Origin: Verticillium longisporum
Lineage: Eukaryota > Ascomycota > Sordariomycetes > Glomerellales > Plectosphaerellaceae
DNA length: 64,000 nt
Assembly: GCA_019188255.1 (NCBI GenBank)
Contig: JAETXT010000003.1
Location: 6,200,001-6,264,000 of the forward strand
Direction of reading: 5' to 3'
Position 1 is the stretch's first letter, and each line of letters opens with the position of its first letter. Below are positions 1-10,480 of this stretch, piece after piece. The translations under genes and the position numbers were made by a program. The notes beneath the pieces are model-generated. The model saw nothing but the letters and a program-made list of their open reading frames with translations. It did not search any database and was not told the DNA's origin.

Positions 1-293
1 ATGAACAGAGGAATGCATCTTGACTTGTGTATTGTATTGCGCCGTTGGTGTTTCCCCCACCCCTTAATGATGACATGCCTTTTCCTGCCATCTACTTGGC
101 CTTGCAAGACGGTTAAAAAGAAAATTACGGCCCAGATCGTTGAATGTGCGTGTGCGTGTCCCAGGTACATGGAATCCTCCCTGAGGAAAGGGGGAGCCAT
201 GAACCCCTATTTGCCTCTCATCCCATCATGAATGATAAGGCCAACTCGTTACAGACCCAACCAAAGCACATCGGTACAGGCTCCCCCCCTCTA
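1..293. other. window edge, no gene seen
   Basis: This is the sequence downstream of the Ras-associating/PH gene that ends at 294. An open frame covers 1-231 but its product resembles nothing I know and its composition is not protein-like. It is probably 3' UTR or intergenic DNA. Confidence 0.5.
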
Positions 294-2731
294 TCAACCC
301 TGTAACGGCCCGCTCCGGGTCCTCATCTCCACGCCCCTGGCCATCGGGTCCCGCCCCCTCGCCCGCTCGACAAAGTTGATCAGCGGCACGTCTTCATCGT
401 CGTCCCTCCGCCTCGAAGGCCGCACGACGGGCGACTTGGTCGGCATGGGCGGCACAGGCGGCTGCTGGTGCTGGTGCTGGTGCTGGTGCTGCTCGTGCGA
501 CGCCGCCCTCCTCTGCGCCGGCGCAGCGGTGGAGGCGCTCCGCACCCTCGTGCTCGACCGCGCCCTTGTGCCTGACTTGGCCCTCGTAGCAGACCGCTCG
601 AGGCCCCCCGTTGTTGTTGTTGTTGTAGCTGTCGTCGTCGTCGTCGCCGCCGCCGCTGCTGCGGCGCTGGGATTTGACTTTGTCGTCTTGGTAGTGCCCC
701 GCCGCGCGAGGCCCGTTGTCGCCATGCTCGGCGGCAGCGCCGCCAGACCACTGCCGCCAAGGTGGCCGTACTGCTGCTCGCGCGAGTCGGTGGCCATGCT
801 GACGAGGGGCGCGCCGTGCGGGACGCGGACGCCACGGCCGTGCGCCTCGCGCCAGGCCTGCGGCAGGTCGGGCACGCGCGGCGTGTTGGAGAGGTCGAGC
901 AGCGGCTGGGGCTTCTCGGCGAGCTTGCCGTACGAGGCGCCGTCCGAGGTCGGCGGGCGCGGGTTCGTGCGGGCACGGGCGCGGCCTGGCTGGCGCGGCA
1001 TCGTGGGCTGCTCGGCCGAGGCGCCGCGCAGCGTGTTGGCGCGCCCAGGGGCGCGCGTCTGCCTGGCTGGGTCCTGGTTGCGCGTCTGCAGGAGGCCGCC
1101 GCCTGTGAAGGGCCCCGCGACGGGGACGGCGGGCTCGGGCGACGGCTCGGGCTGGTACCGACGCTCGGAGGCCGTCGGTCGCCTTCGCGTGTTGCTGCGG
1201 TCGAGCGACCGGGCCTGTCGGCTCTCCTCCTGCAGACGGGTCTGCAGCAGACCGCCGGTGAACGGGCTCTCGAGGGGCGGTTCCTCGGCGGTGGCGTCGA
1301 GCTGAAATCTCCGTTCAGGGGGCGCAGACGGTCTCCTCTTCGTGTTGCTCCTGTCCAGTGACCTCGCTTGCCGGTTCGGCTCCTGCAACCGACTCTCCTC
1401 TTGCAAGCGGTTCTGCAGGAGTCCGCCTGTAAAGGGCCCCTCTGCCGGAGAATCATCCGACGTCCTCTCGGCCAGCTCGGCGTGGTGCTTGCGATCCTCG
1501 TATACCTTGCCCAGCAGCCCATTCGACTTGAACTCGTCTTCCCGCGCAAAAGGGTCGATGCGCTGCGGCGGCGAGACGGGCGCGCGGGGCGAATGCAGAG
1601 GACTGGCAATCGCCTGCCGCGTCGCCGTCGTGGGTCTGGCCGTGGTCCTCTGCACAGGCGGCCTCTGCTTCTCGGCGGGCCTCTCCGGCAGAAAGTCCTT
1701 GCCAAACTCTTCGAGCGGCTTGTCGAACCTGTTCATGTCGAGGAGCGGCTCGAACTTGCCAATGGTATACGGCGTCTCGTCCACGGACACCTTGAGACGG
1801 TGGTGCCCGCTCTTGACAATGTCTGTCGGCTTTTCCACGTGGAGCCGGTCGTGGTTCGTCTGCAGTGCCTTCTCCTTCTTGGCGAGGTCGACCTTTTTGT
1901 TGACCAGATACCAGCTCCGCCACTCCTGGACGCTCTTGTGCAGCTTGCGGGGGGGCGTCGTGTCGTCGGTGCTGAGAAAGTGAATAAAATTCTCCGTGTT
2001 CAGGAAGACGCTGTTTTTCTGCTGGCTCTTGATGGCGAGCACGTGCTTCTTGGGCACCTTGAGACGCTTCAGCATGTCCTGGTCGGTCACCTGGTAGACG
2101 TCGAAATCGGAGAGGTTGCAGAGGGCGGTGCTGTCCTTGTCGGACAGCTTCGCGTCGGGCTTCTTGTGCGAGTAGACCTGGCCCGTCTCGAGCAGGGTGA
2201 TGAGCCGCTTGTTCCAGCGGCCGGGCCTGTGCGACAGGTTCATGGGAAAGTTGATGAAGCCGGGCGGCGCATCGTGCGAGCGCGGCACAGACTCGATGCT
2301 CAGGTCCGAACTGATTTCTGCAGCGCCGCCCGGGATGATGAGAAGCGAGTGTTGGACGTCGCGCTCCCACGAGTTGAGGACGTCTCGGATGCGCTCGTAG
2401 CGCCGCAGTGGACGCTCGAGACCGAAGGAGAAGTAGCACTCGACGACGATGCTCGATTGAGGGTCGATGATGTGGCTCATGAGATTGGCGGCGGAGAATA
2501 AAAGGTCCGCGGGCGAGGTATCAGGCGTGACGGGCAGGCTGATGGAGGACTGCATGCATCGGATCGTCACTCTCTGTCAGGATGGTGAGCGAGGTTCGCA
2601 GGGCACGCGAGCGAGGGGCAGGCGGGCCAACTTACGCGGTCGCCTGCGTTGCTGGCGGAGTGAGGGGCATCTAGCTGGGGCACGACGCCGCCGCCGACGC
2701 CGCCCGCCTGGATGAAGTTATGGGGGGGCAT
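294..2731 (-). CDS. Ras-associating and PH domain protein
   Basis: Two exons, 2731-2636 and 2573-294, joined by a 62-bp intron with a GTAAGT donor and CAG acceptor; both exons stay in one frame and give about 791 aa. The start is the first ATG (2731) of the upstream exon, which supplies a Gly/Pro-rich leader. Residues about 33-125 look like a Ras-associating ubiquitin-like fold (starts VTIRCMQSSISLP). Residues about 140-255 look like a pleckstrin homology domain (RPGRWNKRLITLLETG, ending near VQEWRSWYLV). By family, such RA-PH proteins link small GTPases to membranes, often at sites of polar growth; that role is inferred here. The C-terminal half is low complexity and holds three degenerate copies of a PFTGGLLQ...RLQEES...RSLDRSNT unit at about residues 410, 467 and 519, then runs of Thr, Ala and His-Gln. 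Strong for gene structure, moderate for function. Confidence 0.82.
464..490. repeat. CTGGTG hexanucleotide microsatellite in coding sequence
   Basis: Just over four perfect copies of ctggtg. On the minus strand they encode the His-Gln run near the C terminus of the RA/PH protein. A second trinucleotide tract at about 611-667 (gtt, then gtc/gcc/gct) encodes the neighbouring Thr and Ala runs. Both are likely to vary in length between strains. Confidence 0.85.
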
Positions 2732-3011
2732 GGCTGGCGGTGGTGGTGGTGGTGTGGGTTTCAAGATGAACAATGTCGATGTAGTCGCATCGCGCTCCAG
2801 ATCGTCTTGTAGTAAAGTAGTACAAGCTTCCGAAATCGCCCAGGCAGTCGCTCAATGGGACCTTGCCTGCCTTGTGGTCGTCCGCTTCCGCTTTCTGGTC
2901 TGCAGCAGAGTCTGGCTGCCGAGGACGTTTGCTTGTGTGGGGCTGATTGCTACGAAAGGAAGGTTTCGTGATGCGCCTGGCAGTCGTCGGAAGGAGATCG
3001 ATCGTCGACTT

Positions 3012-3062
3012 CACGATGTGTTGTTGAACACGATGTGTCGTTGAACACGATGTGTCGTTGAA
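3012..3062. repeat. 17-bp tandem repeat, three copies
   Basis: Three adjacent copies of cacgatgtgtcgttgaa; the first copy differs by one base (t for c at position 11). Noncoding. Confidence 0.9.
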
Positions 3063-3394
3063 AAAAGTCGGCAGACCAGAATAGGAGCAGGTTGTCGGCA
3101 ATGTCAAATCGCACAAATTGTGTCTCAAGGGATGCCAAGTCGCGCAAAGGTCCTCGCGAATGGAAAGGGGGCTGCCATTGTGCGCACGAGGGGGGGAGGT
3201 TGTGGGAGGGGAGGCACGGTACCTGGAATGGAAAACGCGGGGGGAGAGACTGTACGAGGTTGGGTGATGGATGGTCCATGGTCCCTGGTCCCTAGTCTCT
3301 TCGGGTGGGACGAGCAGCCCATCAGCCGACAAAGCGTGAGGCGTTGCGTGTCGTCCATCTGGGCGCTATTTCGCTCATAGGCCATGTCTGTCTG

Positions 3395-3480
3395 CCCTTG
3401 CTGTGCCCTTGCTGTGCCCTTGCTGTGCCCTTGCTGTGTCCTTGCTGTGCCCTTGCTGTGCCCTTGCTGTGCCCTTGCAC
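3395..3480. repeat. 11-bp minisatellite (cccttgctgtg)
   Basis: Seven copies plus a partial eighth copy of cccttgctgtg, with one c-to-t change in the fifth copy. The unit length is not a multiple of three, so repeats in all frames look open and produce spurious short ORFs on both strands. Confidence 0.92.
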
Positions 3481-4409
3481 CACTTCGTTCCTTTTTGGGG
3501 CCGAGTCAATACTCGGGCAACGGCAGAAGGAAGAGAAACTTTGCTTTGAGCTGCAAGTCTCAATTGGTGATGACATGGTCTGGGTTCCCGGTGAGACGGC
3601 CGGCCCACCATTTGTTTCGATCGTGATCGTCACGATCCGCTGGCAAACTTTGACTTGTAGCCTTTGGTACCTACCTACCTTACTTAGGTACCTACCTAGG
3701 CATCATCGCCTGGGCTCCTGGCCTGGGTGCAGCCAAGGGTAGCATAATTCGCCGCTACATGCAGGTGCGTAGGGCCAGAGGCGACCGATTGACTAGCCCA
3801 CCCGCGATTCCCTGCAAGGGCACCCGAGCCTGGCGGTCCGTGAGGTTTCACTGCACTACATTTGGGCGTAAAAATACTTTCCGTCCTGCCACTGCTACTT
3901 TGAGCCATGCAGGGTCTCGCCATGCGTGTGTGGGGGCGCAACCCTAACCCTGGCAGGATATGCCTCGGTGGTAGGGAGACATACCACCAGACACGGACAA
4001 CTTGGCATAGCCATCGGCTACATATATCTTTTTCCCAGCTCCCAAAGCACCATCTCATGCGGCTGGCCACAGCACGAAGAATGTGCATGACGCATAGTGG
4101 GTAAGTGGCACCGTGGCGTCCAACCCGGGGACCGACCCGTCGGGTGAGTGTCTTGTCTCAAGCCACCTAAACATAATTAGAACTGATCCTGATCACCATT
4201 CCAAAGAAATAAAAAAAGCTATTCGTGTTGGTCCGGGATGCTAATCTTCGTGTCTCTTTGCACCCAAGGTAGACAGTCTCGGGACGTGACTTGAATCCAA
4301 CGTCATCTCCACATTGTCAAGTGATATCCAAGGAAATGGATGGACCCATTCACAGTTGGTCTTGGCCAGGTCATCCCATCCACGTCAGCCCATGCCGTGC
4401 CTCGACACC

Positions 4410-4598
4410 CTAGCACTTGGCCGTGTAGCAGTTTCCACCGGTGCTGCAGCAGCTGCGGAAGCCGCGGAAGCAGGGGCTGCACATCTGCCGCTTCTCGAGG
4501 TCGTTGTCCACCGTCTCGGCGCCGACCGGCGAGGGCAGAGCCATGGCGGCCGTGGAGAAGAAGGCGACGACGCCGACGAAGACAGTGGTGAACTTCAT
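4410..4598 (-). CDS. small secreted six-cysteine peptide precursor, Kex2-processed
   Basis: A 62-aa single-exon ORF starting at ATG 4598 (MKFTTVFVGVVAFFSTAAMA). Residues 1 to about 20 are a typical hydrophobic signal peptide. A short acidic pro-segment follows and ends in Leu-Glu-Lys-Arg, a classical Kex2 cleavage site. The predicted 25-aa mature peptide begins QMCSPC and has six cysteines in the order C-X2-C-X6-CC-X5-C-X4-C, the C-C-CC-C-C framework of inhibitor-cystine-knot peptides. It also carries three basic residues. Fungi use such peptides as effectors, antimicrobials or toxins; nothing in the sequence tells which. I recognise no specific family. A longer frame to 4661 begins at a non-ATG codon and is not preferred. 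The layout signal-pro-KR-Cys is hard to obtain by chance, so I believe the gene despite its size. Confidence 0.68.
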   Translation of the reverse strand: MKFTTVFVGVVAFFSTAAMALPSPVGAETVDNDLEKRQMCSPCFRGFRSCCSTGGNCYTAKC

Positions 4599-6137
4599 TT
4601 TGGTTTGGTGTGTGGCTTTATCATCATTTCTTGTTAGCTTCTTGACTCGTTGTGGCACCATCGTATGTACCGAAAGGAGGTATCGGCGTAGCTTACAGTG
4701 AGAGAATTGGCTGAGTTTGGCTCGAGAGATGCTGTAGAACTTCTTGTTGTTGTTGACGAGCCACCAGCTTCTTCTCTTCTGGAAAGGCCGCCATTCTTAT
4801 ACTTTTCGAACCGGCTCATGTCGTCCTACCGAGCGACTCTTCAACTCCATGGTACATTATCGCTGCTCGCGTATGCTTGCTGTCTGCTTCGACCTGAAAG
4901 GATGCACTCAGTGACGACGAATAGGTAGTAACGATTGTTTGCGAAGCGGAAGACGGGTCCCCGTTCCGTTTACGGATTCATCGTCGCCAATTGCAACACT
5001 GCGCTTAGAGTTGATGTGCTATTCAACAGTTTAGGCAAAGTGGGTGGCAATTCTGCAACTCCGTTGAGACTTTGTCTGTGGCAGTGGAGAGCGATAGACT
5101 CACACGATGAAGAATGTCGTTTCATCACATCTTGCCATGCCTCGAAGCTACTTTCTGCACATCAAAATATGTTCTGGCTTTCCACATAAGGCCTGCTAAA
5201 GGGGTTTCCACGCGAGAACAACATCCTTGTAACTTCAACGACTCCCTTCGTCAGCGAGCAAATGTTCGTGAAATGGCCATGCCAATGAACGAACACCCCA
5301 GAAGCTAAGGAGTTAAAGTCTCTGGGTGTTGATCTGATCGTCAATAAAGCGCATGCCAAGGCAGAGGCCGCACAGTATGCGGGCCGAAGCAGACAACGTT
5401 CATGGCCATGTGGCCGATGTCCTCTCTATGTGAAAAAATAAAAGACGTAAACCTCCTGGGATCCATACCGTATGCATCAAGCTGTGGAACCACCAGAGGA
5501 AAGGAAAGACGGTTGCAGGAACCGAAGGATTCGACGCAATGACCCCAACGTTGGCATGCTCTCCTGTCAGCAATCCTAGACAAGATACCCAATAGTCCGT
5601 TCTCGTGCGTACATGAGCATGCGAGACGACACGAAGGGCCGAGTTTTTGTTGCATCTGCATCGTTGATCGCAGCCCTCGTGTGCTGGTTCGTCGTTGTCT
5701 CGTGCAAGTCGACGGAGTGAAGTTGCCGAGGGTATTGAAGTGCTGCATTCTCTCGGTGCGCGCCGCGCGAAGGATTCGAAGGATCCTGTATTGCATAGAG
5801 AATGCACTCAGACTACGAGGGTGTGCCTCACGGCTGTGGCGATCGTGGCACTTGCAACTTGCATCCCGGATCACAACATGACAACTTCAGCTCCTTGCAT
5901 ATGCATTTTCGCTGCGTTCATCGAGTATGATTTGCCCAGACAAACAGCTCGACACCTGACTTGAAATGGACCGGACCCAATACATGCTCGCAAGGATTCT
6001 CCAAACCAGCTTCTGAAATTGATCTATGCAGACGCGCGTTGGAAAATCACAGCCGAGCTTCGGCGCCAGGGCTTTGACGACTTTCATCGTCGCCCTAACC
6101 TGACAACCCGTGCCGGACCTAGCTCTAGAGAGTGGCC
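4599..6137. other. intergenic, no supportable gene
   Basis: Upstream region of the secreted-peptide gene and downstream region of the reductase gene. Open frames up to 177 codons (5341-5874, minus) exist, but their products are Arg/Ser/Cys-rich and resemble no family. I see no tandem repeats or RNA genes. Confidence 0.55.
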
Positions 6138-7263
6138 TCAGTGACGGAACGCGTGCACCTCACGACGCCACCATCCGACGAAATCATTGGTCCACACCTC
6201 GATTCCGAGGTCCTGAAGAGCCTTGGTGCTCAAGTGGCAGTCGTAAGGTCTCTGGACACTGGCCTTGGGGTCGTTTCCCTCGGTGTTCGGCTCGACGTTA
6301 TCCATGGACAAGCCCATGATGTCGGCGAAGGTCTGCACAATCTCGTACTTGGTCATCTTGTCCTCGCTGGAGAACTGGAGGATGCGTGGGAGAGCCGACG
6401 TATCCTCCGTGTCGAGATACTTGACAGCAATATCTGCAGGCTGCACGTTAGTCGTCAACGCTGCTCGGCGTGGGGGGTCCTGCTCCCTACCGTGGGCGAC
6501 GCGGCCGACGTCCTCCGTGTTGGTCGGGTAGCGGATCGACCAGTGGTCCATCTTCACCTTGGCGCCCTCCTGGGATTTCCAGAGCGTGTCGAGCAGGACA
6601 TTGGTGGCGCTCTCGGCGGGGGTGTCGGCCTGGCCGTAGAGGACCGGCACGCGGAGCACGACGCCGAGGGCCTCTTTGCCGGCCTTCTTGTACTCGTCGA
6701 GGAGAGCCAGCTCGCCGTCGAGCTTCGTCTGGCCGTACAGGTTGGTGGGCCCAGTCTGCGCGTCGGTGTCATAAGGCGCCTCGCCCTCCTTGCCCGAGAA
6801 GACGTAGTCGGTCGAGATGTAGATGAGCAGAATCGAGCGGTCGGCGCATAGCTTGGCAAGAGACCTCGTCGCCTCGACGTTGAGCGCCTTGCTCGCTTCC
6901 GGGTCCTTGTCGACCTTTTCAGGAAACCTCTGAGCGGCACCTGATATTCACGTTCAGCAACTACCATGGCTTGCCCGGTGGTGGTGAGAAGGGGGGGTCA
7001 CCAACAGTGGACCACGACTTGGGGGCTGGTGAATTGTTTAGCGAGGTCAATCGTGGGTGGGCGGTGCCAGAGGCTCACTTGGTATCGTCTATCACCTTCT
7101 GCACCTCGGCTGCGTCCCCCAGGTCGACTTTGAAGACGGAGACGTTGTCTGCACGGAAGAATCCTGTGCCCTTGACGTTCCACTCGCGCTTCTCAAAGGC
7201 CTTGACAACCTGTCGGCCGAGGAGGCCGGTGGCGCCGGTGACGAGGGCGGTTCGAGACCCCAT
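6138..7263 (-). CDS. RmlD-type NAD(P)-dependent reductase, MAT2B-like
   Basis: Four exons: 7263-7079, 7025-7006, 6940-6491 and 6433-6138 (316 aa), all phases consistent. Start is ATG 7263 (MGSRTALVTGATGLLG), giving the Rossmann GxxGxxG motif at residues 10-16. VVVHCAAQRFPEKVD, TDYVF and YGQTK (the YxxxK catalytic pair) follow in the order seen in RmlD-like short-chain dehydrogenases. The layout best matches the regulatory beta subunit of methionine adenosyltransferase and its fungal relatives; dTDP-4-dehydrorhamnose reductase is the other family member. Exon 2 is only 20 nt and its downstream donor reads GTTGGT, which is weak, but this splice restores the conserved HCAAQR. The third intron (57 bp) removes an in-frame insert and restores VAHDIAVKYLD. 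It shares a 0.8-kb upstream region with PRP45. Confidence 0.85.
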
Positions 7264-8041
7264 GACGATGGATACGAGTTTGGAAGCACGACGTATCAAT
7301 CAAGTGCAAGATATGGCGAGGCCGCGGGAGTGTCGTGGTGGAATATGGTTGCCGTCGAGGTTGTGAGATGGGCACACGAAGCTTTGGACCCCGCGGTGGG
7401 GGCAAGGTGCATCACCAACAAAGGTACCTACAGCGGTACAGCGAGGGCCAAACATATGACGCAGTAGTTTTGGGTACTGTAGAGGTACATGGCACATCCC
7501 CCATTCCACCGCCAATGACATGCCAGTGATACAAGTTAGAATTGGCCAAGAAAGAATGAACCCAAAATACTGTCCAAAAAATCCATGTCGAGCTTGGCCT
7601 CGAGTTATGACAGACTGAAGGGAGACAAATGGTGGTGGGCTACCGTAAAATACTGTAGCTGAACAGCATCAGTCAGTATCTTGGGTATTGACATGAACGT
7701 AACACTTCTGGACAAATTTTCGTGCCAAGAAAATGGGATTTCTACACTGCATTGATCGACCGAAAACAACTGAGCCCTTTCTACATATCCCAGTTGCATC
7801 TCTCCCTCGGCTGGCTGAGAGCTGGCTGTCACCGTCGAGCCAACGTCACGTTCAATCCGTCCGCGAGCCGCCCAAAGGGGACTAGCCCTCAGGGTGGAGA
7901 AAGCCTGACAGAGCGACAGCCAAACAGCTTTGGTCAAGCCGTCAGCCTTCTCGACCTGCTTTGGGATTTTCTAGCCTTCAGATAGGCAACTGCTCAACCT
8001 CGCCTTTCGCAACCCCCCCCTCCCCCTCCGCTTTGCAAACC
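7264..8041. promoter_or_regulatory. shared upstream region of the reductase and PRP45 genes
   Basis: Divergent 778-bp intergenic region. The stretch just before the PRP45 start is pyrimidine-rich (a C-rich tract at about 8018-8035), as is common upstream of fungal housekeeping genes. No specific operator was identified. Confidence 0.4.
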
Positions 8042-9909
8042 ATGACACATCTCCCATCTGGCGCCATGGCATCCATATCGGCCGCTCTCGCCTCGGCACT
8101 CCCGACACCAAAGTACGCCGGCGAGGACGACGCCCCAGCACACGCCCAGCAGCGCGGCCCGCGCATCGTCGGTGCAGGACACCTCGACCAGACCCAGGTC
8201 GTGCTGAGGGTCAGCCACCCCCCGAGGAAGACCACGCTCGTGCAGCATGCTGACGTCTCACCACAGAGAACAGGACCACCCCCTATGGCCAGCGGACGGG
8301 ATGGCGGCCGAGCGGCCAGGAGGACTTTGGCGACGGCGGCGCGTTCCCCGAGGTGCCTGTTGCCCAGTACCCTCTGTCGATGGGCCAAAAGTCGGCGACG
8401 GCAAGCAACGCCCTCGCCGTCCAGGTCGACGCCGAGGGCAAGGTCGACTACGGCGCCATCGCCCGCCAGGGCCACAACGACAGCCGCATCATCCACGCGT
8501 CCTTCAAGGACCTCATCCCCCTCCGACAGCGTGCCGACGCCGGCGAGATTGACCTCGCGCGCCCCAGCCGCGACGAGGTCGCCGCGACGACCGAGAAGAC
8601 GAAGAACGCCCTCGCTGCCCTCGTCAGCGGCGCCGTCGCCGCCCAGAAGCCCAAGAACATCAACGTCGGCAACCGCGCCGACCCGACCTTTGTGCGCTAC
8701 ACGCCGGCCAACCAGATGGGCGACAACTCGAAGAAGCAGGACCGCATCATGAAGATTGTCGAGCGCCAGCGCGACCCCTCGAGCCCCCAAGTTCAAGCAC
8801 AAGAAGATCCCCCGCGGCCCGCCGAGCCCGCCGCCCCCGTCATGCACTCGCCCCCGCGCAAGGCCACGGCCGAGGACCAGGAGAACTGGAGGATCCCGCC
8901 GCCCATCTCCAACTGGAAGAACCCCAAGGGCTTCACCATTGCCCTCGACAAGCGCCTCGCCGCCGACGGCCGCGGCATGCAGGACGTCACCGTCAACGAC
9001 AAGTTTGCTCAGTTCTCCGAGGCCCTGCACATGGCCGACCGGCACGCCCGCGAGGAGGTCAGGCAGCGCGCGCAGATGCAGCAGCGCCTGGCCGAGAAGG
9101 ATAAGGAACAAAAGGAGGACAGTCTCCGCATGCTCGCGCAGCAGGCGCGCGAGGAGCGCGCCGGCGCCGGCCCGCGAGACTCGAGGTCACCGTCGCGTTC
9201 GCGGAGCTACAGCGGCTCCGACTCGGGCTCGGACAGCGAGGACTCGGAGGTGCGCGAGCGCGAGAGGGCGCGAAAGGACAAGATGCGCGAGGAGGAGAGG
9301 AAGCTGCGCCAGTCGCGCATGGGCGCCGAGAGGAGGGTGCAGGTCATGGCGCGCGAGCAGAACCGTGACATATCCGAGAAGATTGCCCTCGGCCTGGCCA
9401 AGCCCACGCAGTCCAAGGAGACCATGTACGACTCGCGCCTGTTCAACCAGTCGAGCGGATTCGACAGCGGCTTCAACGAGGACAACCCCTACGACAAGCC
9501 GCTGTTTGCGGCCCAAGACGCCATCAGCAGCATCTACCGGCCCAAGGCAAATATGGACGACGACGAGGACGAGGCGGCGGGCGACAAGGAGATGGCCAAG
9601 ATTCAGAAAGCGAGCCGATTCGGCGAGGCACTCGGCAGGGGGACGTTCAAGGGTGCCGAGGAGGCAGAGGTGAGTTTTTTCCCCCCACACCCTCCCGATT
9701 TGTCCTCGAGTGGCATTTGCTAACGATTTCGTTTTCCTTAGGCACGAGAGGGTCCAGTACAGTTTGAAAAAGAGACAGCGGATCCGTTCAACGTCGACAA
9801 GTTTTTGTCAGAGGTCGAGCAGAGTTCAACTGCGAAGAGGGGCTACGGCCTGCAAGAGGACGAGTCGCGGCAGACAAAGCGCGCGAGGGTGGACGATGAG
9901 GACGACTGA
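8042..9909 (+). CDS. PRP45: pre-mRNA-splicing factor Prp45 (SNW/SKIP family), frame broken by indels
   Basis: Exons 8042-8209, 8267-9669 and 9742-9909; introns are 57 and 72 bp. Start is ATG 8042, or ATG 8066, where relatives seem to begin (MASISAALASALP). The SNW core is clear: PYGQRTGW, EDFGDGGAFPE, a long SNW helix region, an SR-like stretch at about 9180-9250, and an acidic/basic tail. It is a core NTC-associated spliceosome protein in the nucleus. The reading frame is broken. One base appears missing in the C run 8279-8283, directly after the first intron. Between 8775 and 8838 the frame leaves and returns, so the conserved KFKHKKIPRGPPSPP segment is only in another frame. Adding one C to each of three C runs there restores the family consensus, so sequence error is likely. 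Confidence 0.88.
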
Positions 9910-10480
9910 GCGTGGGTCGGCGCATGACGAGCGAGCAAGCAAATTGTAGTTCTGTGGGTACGGACCTGGCGGCGGCCCCTGAGGGATGGCGCTTACGGCG
10001 TTTGGTTCGAGGGTATCATCTAGTTGTAATTGTATGCAACGGTCGCCCGGCTGGGCCACCTCCACATCATCGTCTTTTGTCCAGTTCGCGGCCCGACACT
10101 TCTTTCTTTGCCTTTTGCTGATATGCCAGGCATGACGCTCAAGTCCTGAAGTGCACCTCACAAACCAAAGTAATACGTGGTGATGAACGTCTGGTACAGC
10201 TTACTATTACTACAGCATGTCGTCTGAGACGTGCCGCCGTCCCATCTTGATACACAGGGCGATGCCATCTCCAGCATCCTGCCCTCCCAACATAAAGTGG
10301 AGTGATCTCTCTCTCGCGCTCGGCCGCCACAGAAAAGATGACCCAAAACCGTCTAAATCCCAAAGAACGCCATGCCATGCCCACAGAAAACATCGTACAC
10401 ATTGCATCCCTCCCCCCCCCTGCTGTGTCCGGGCCCCCGGGCCCAGCATCGCCCAGCTGTGCTCGTTCAAGAAGGCTCAT
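9910..10480. other. convergent intergenic region (PRP45/TIM22)
   Basis: 3' ends of two convergent genes. Nothing recognisable beyond UTR-like sequence. Confidence 0.5.

Larger units (their letters stand above)
2732..4409. other. intergenic region with minisatellites
   Basis: No supportable gene. It holds a 17-bp tandem triplication (3012-3062), an 11-bp minisatellite (3395-3480) and a palindromic TACCTACCTTACTTAGGTACC motif at about 3668-3703. The part near 2732 is the upstream region of the RA/PH gene. Short open frames here have no recognisable products. Confidence 0.6.

Noticed and set aside
3940..3955. Interstitial telomere repeat (aaccctaaccctgg)
   Set aside because: Fewer than two units; expected by chance.
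5341..5874. 177-codon minus-strand frame
   Set aside because: No recognisable domain, unusual composition and no splice or conservation evidence; treated as intergenic.
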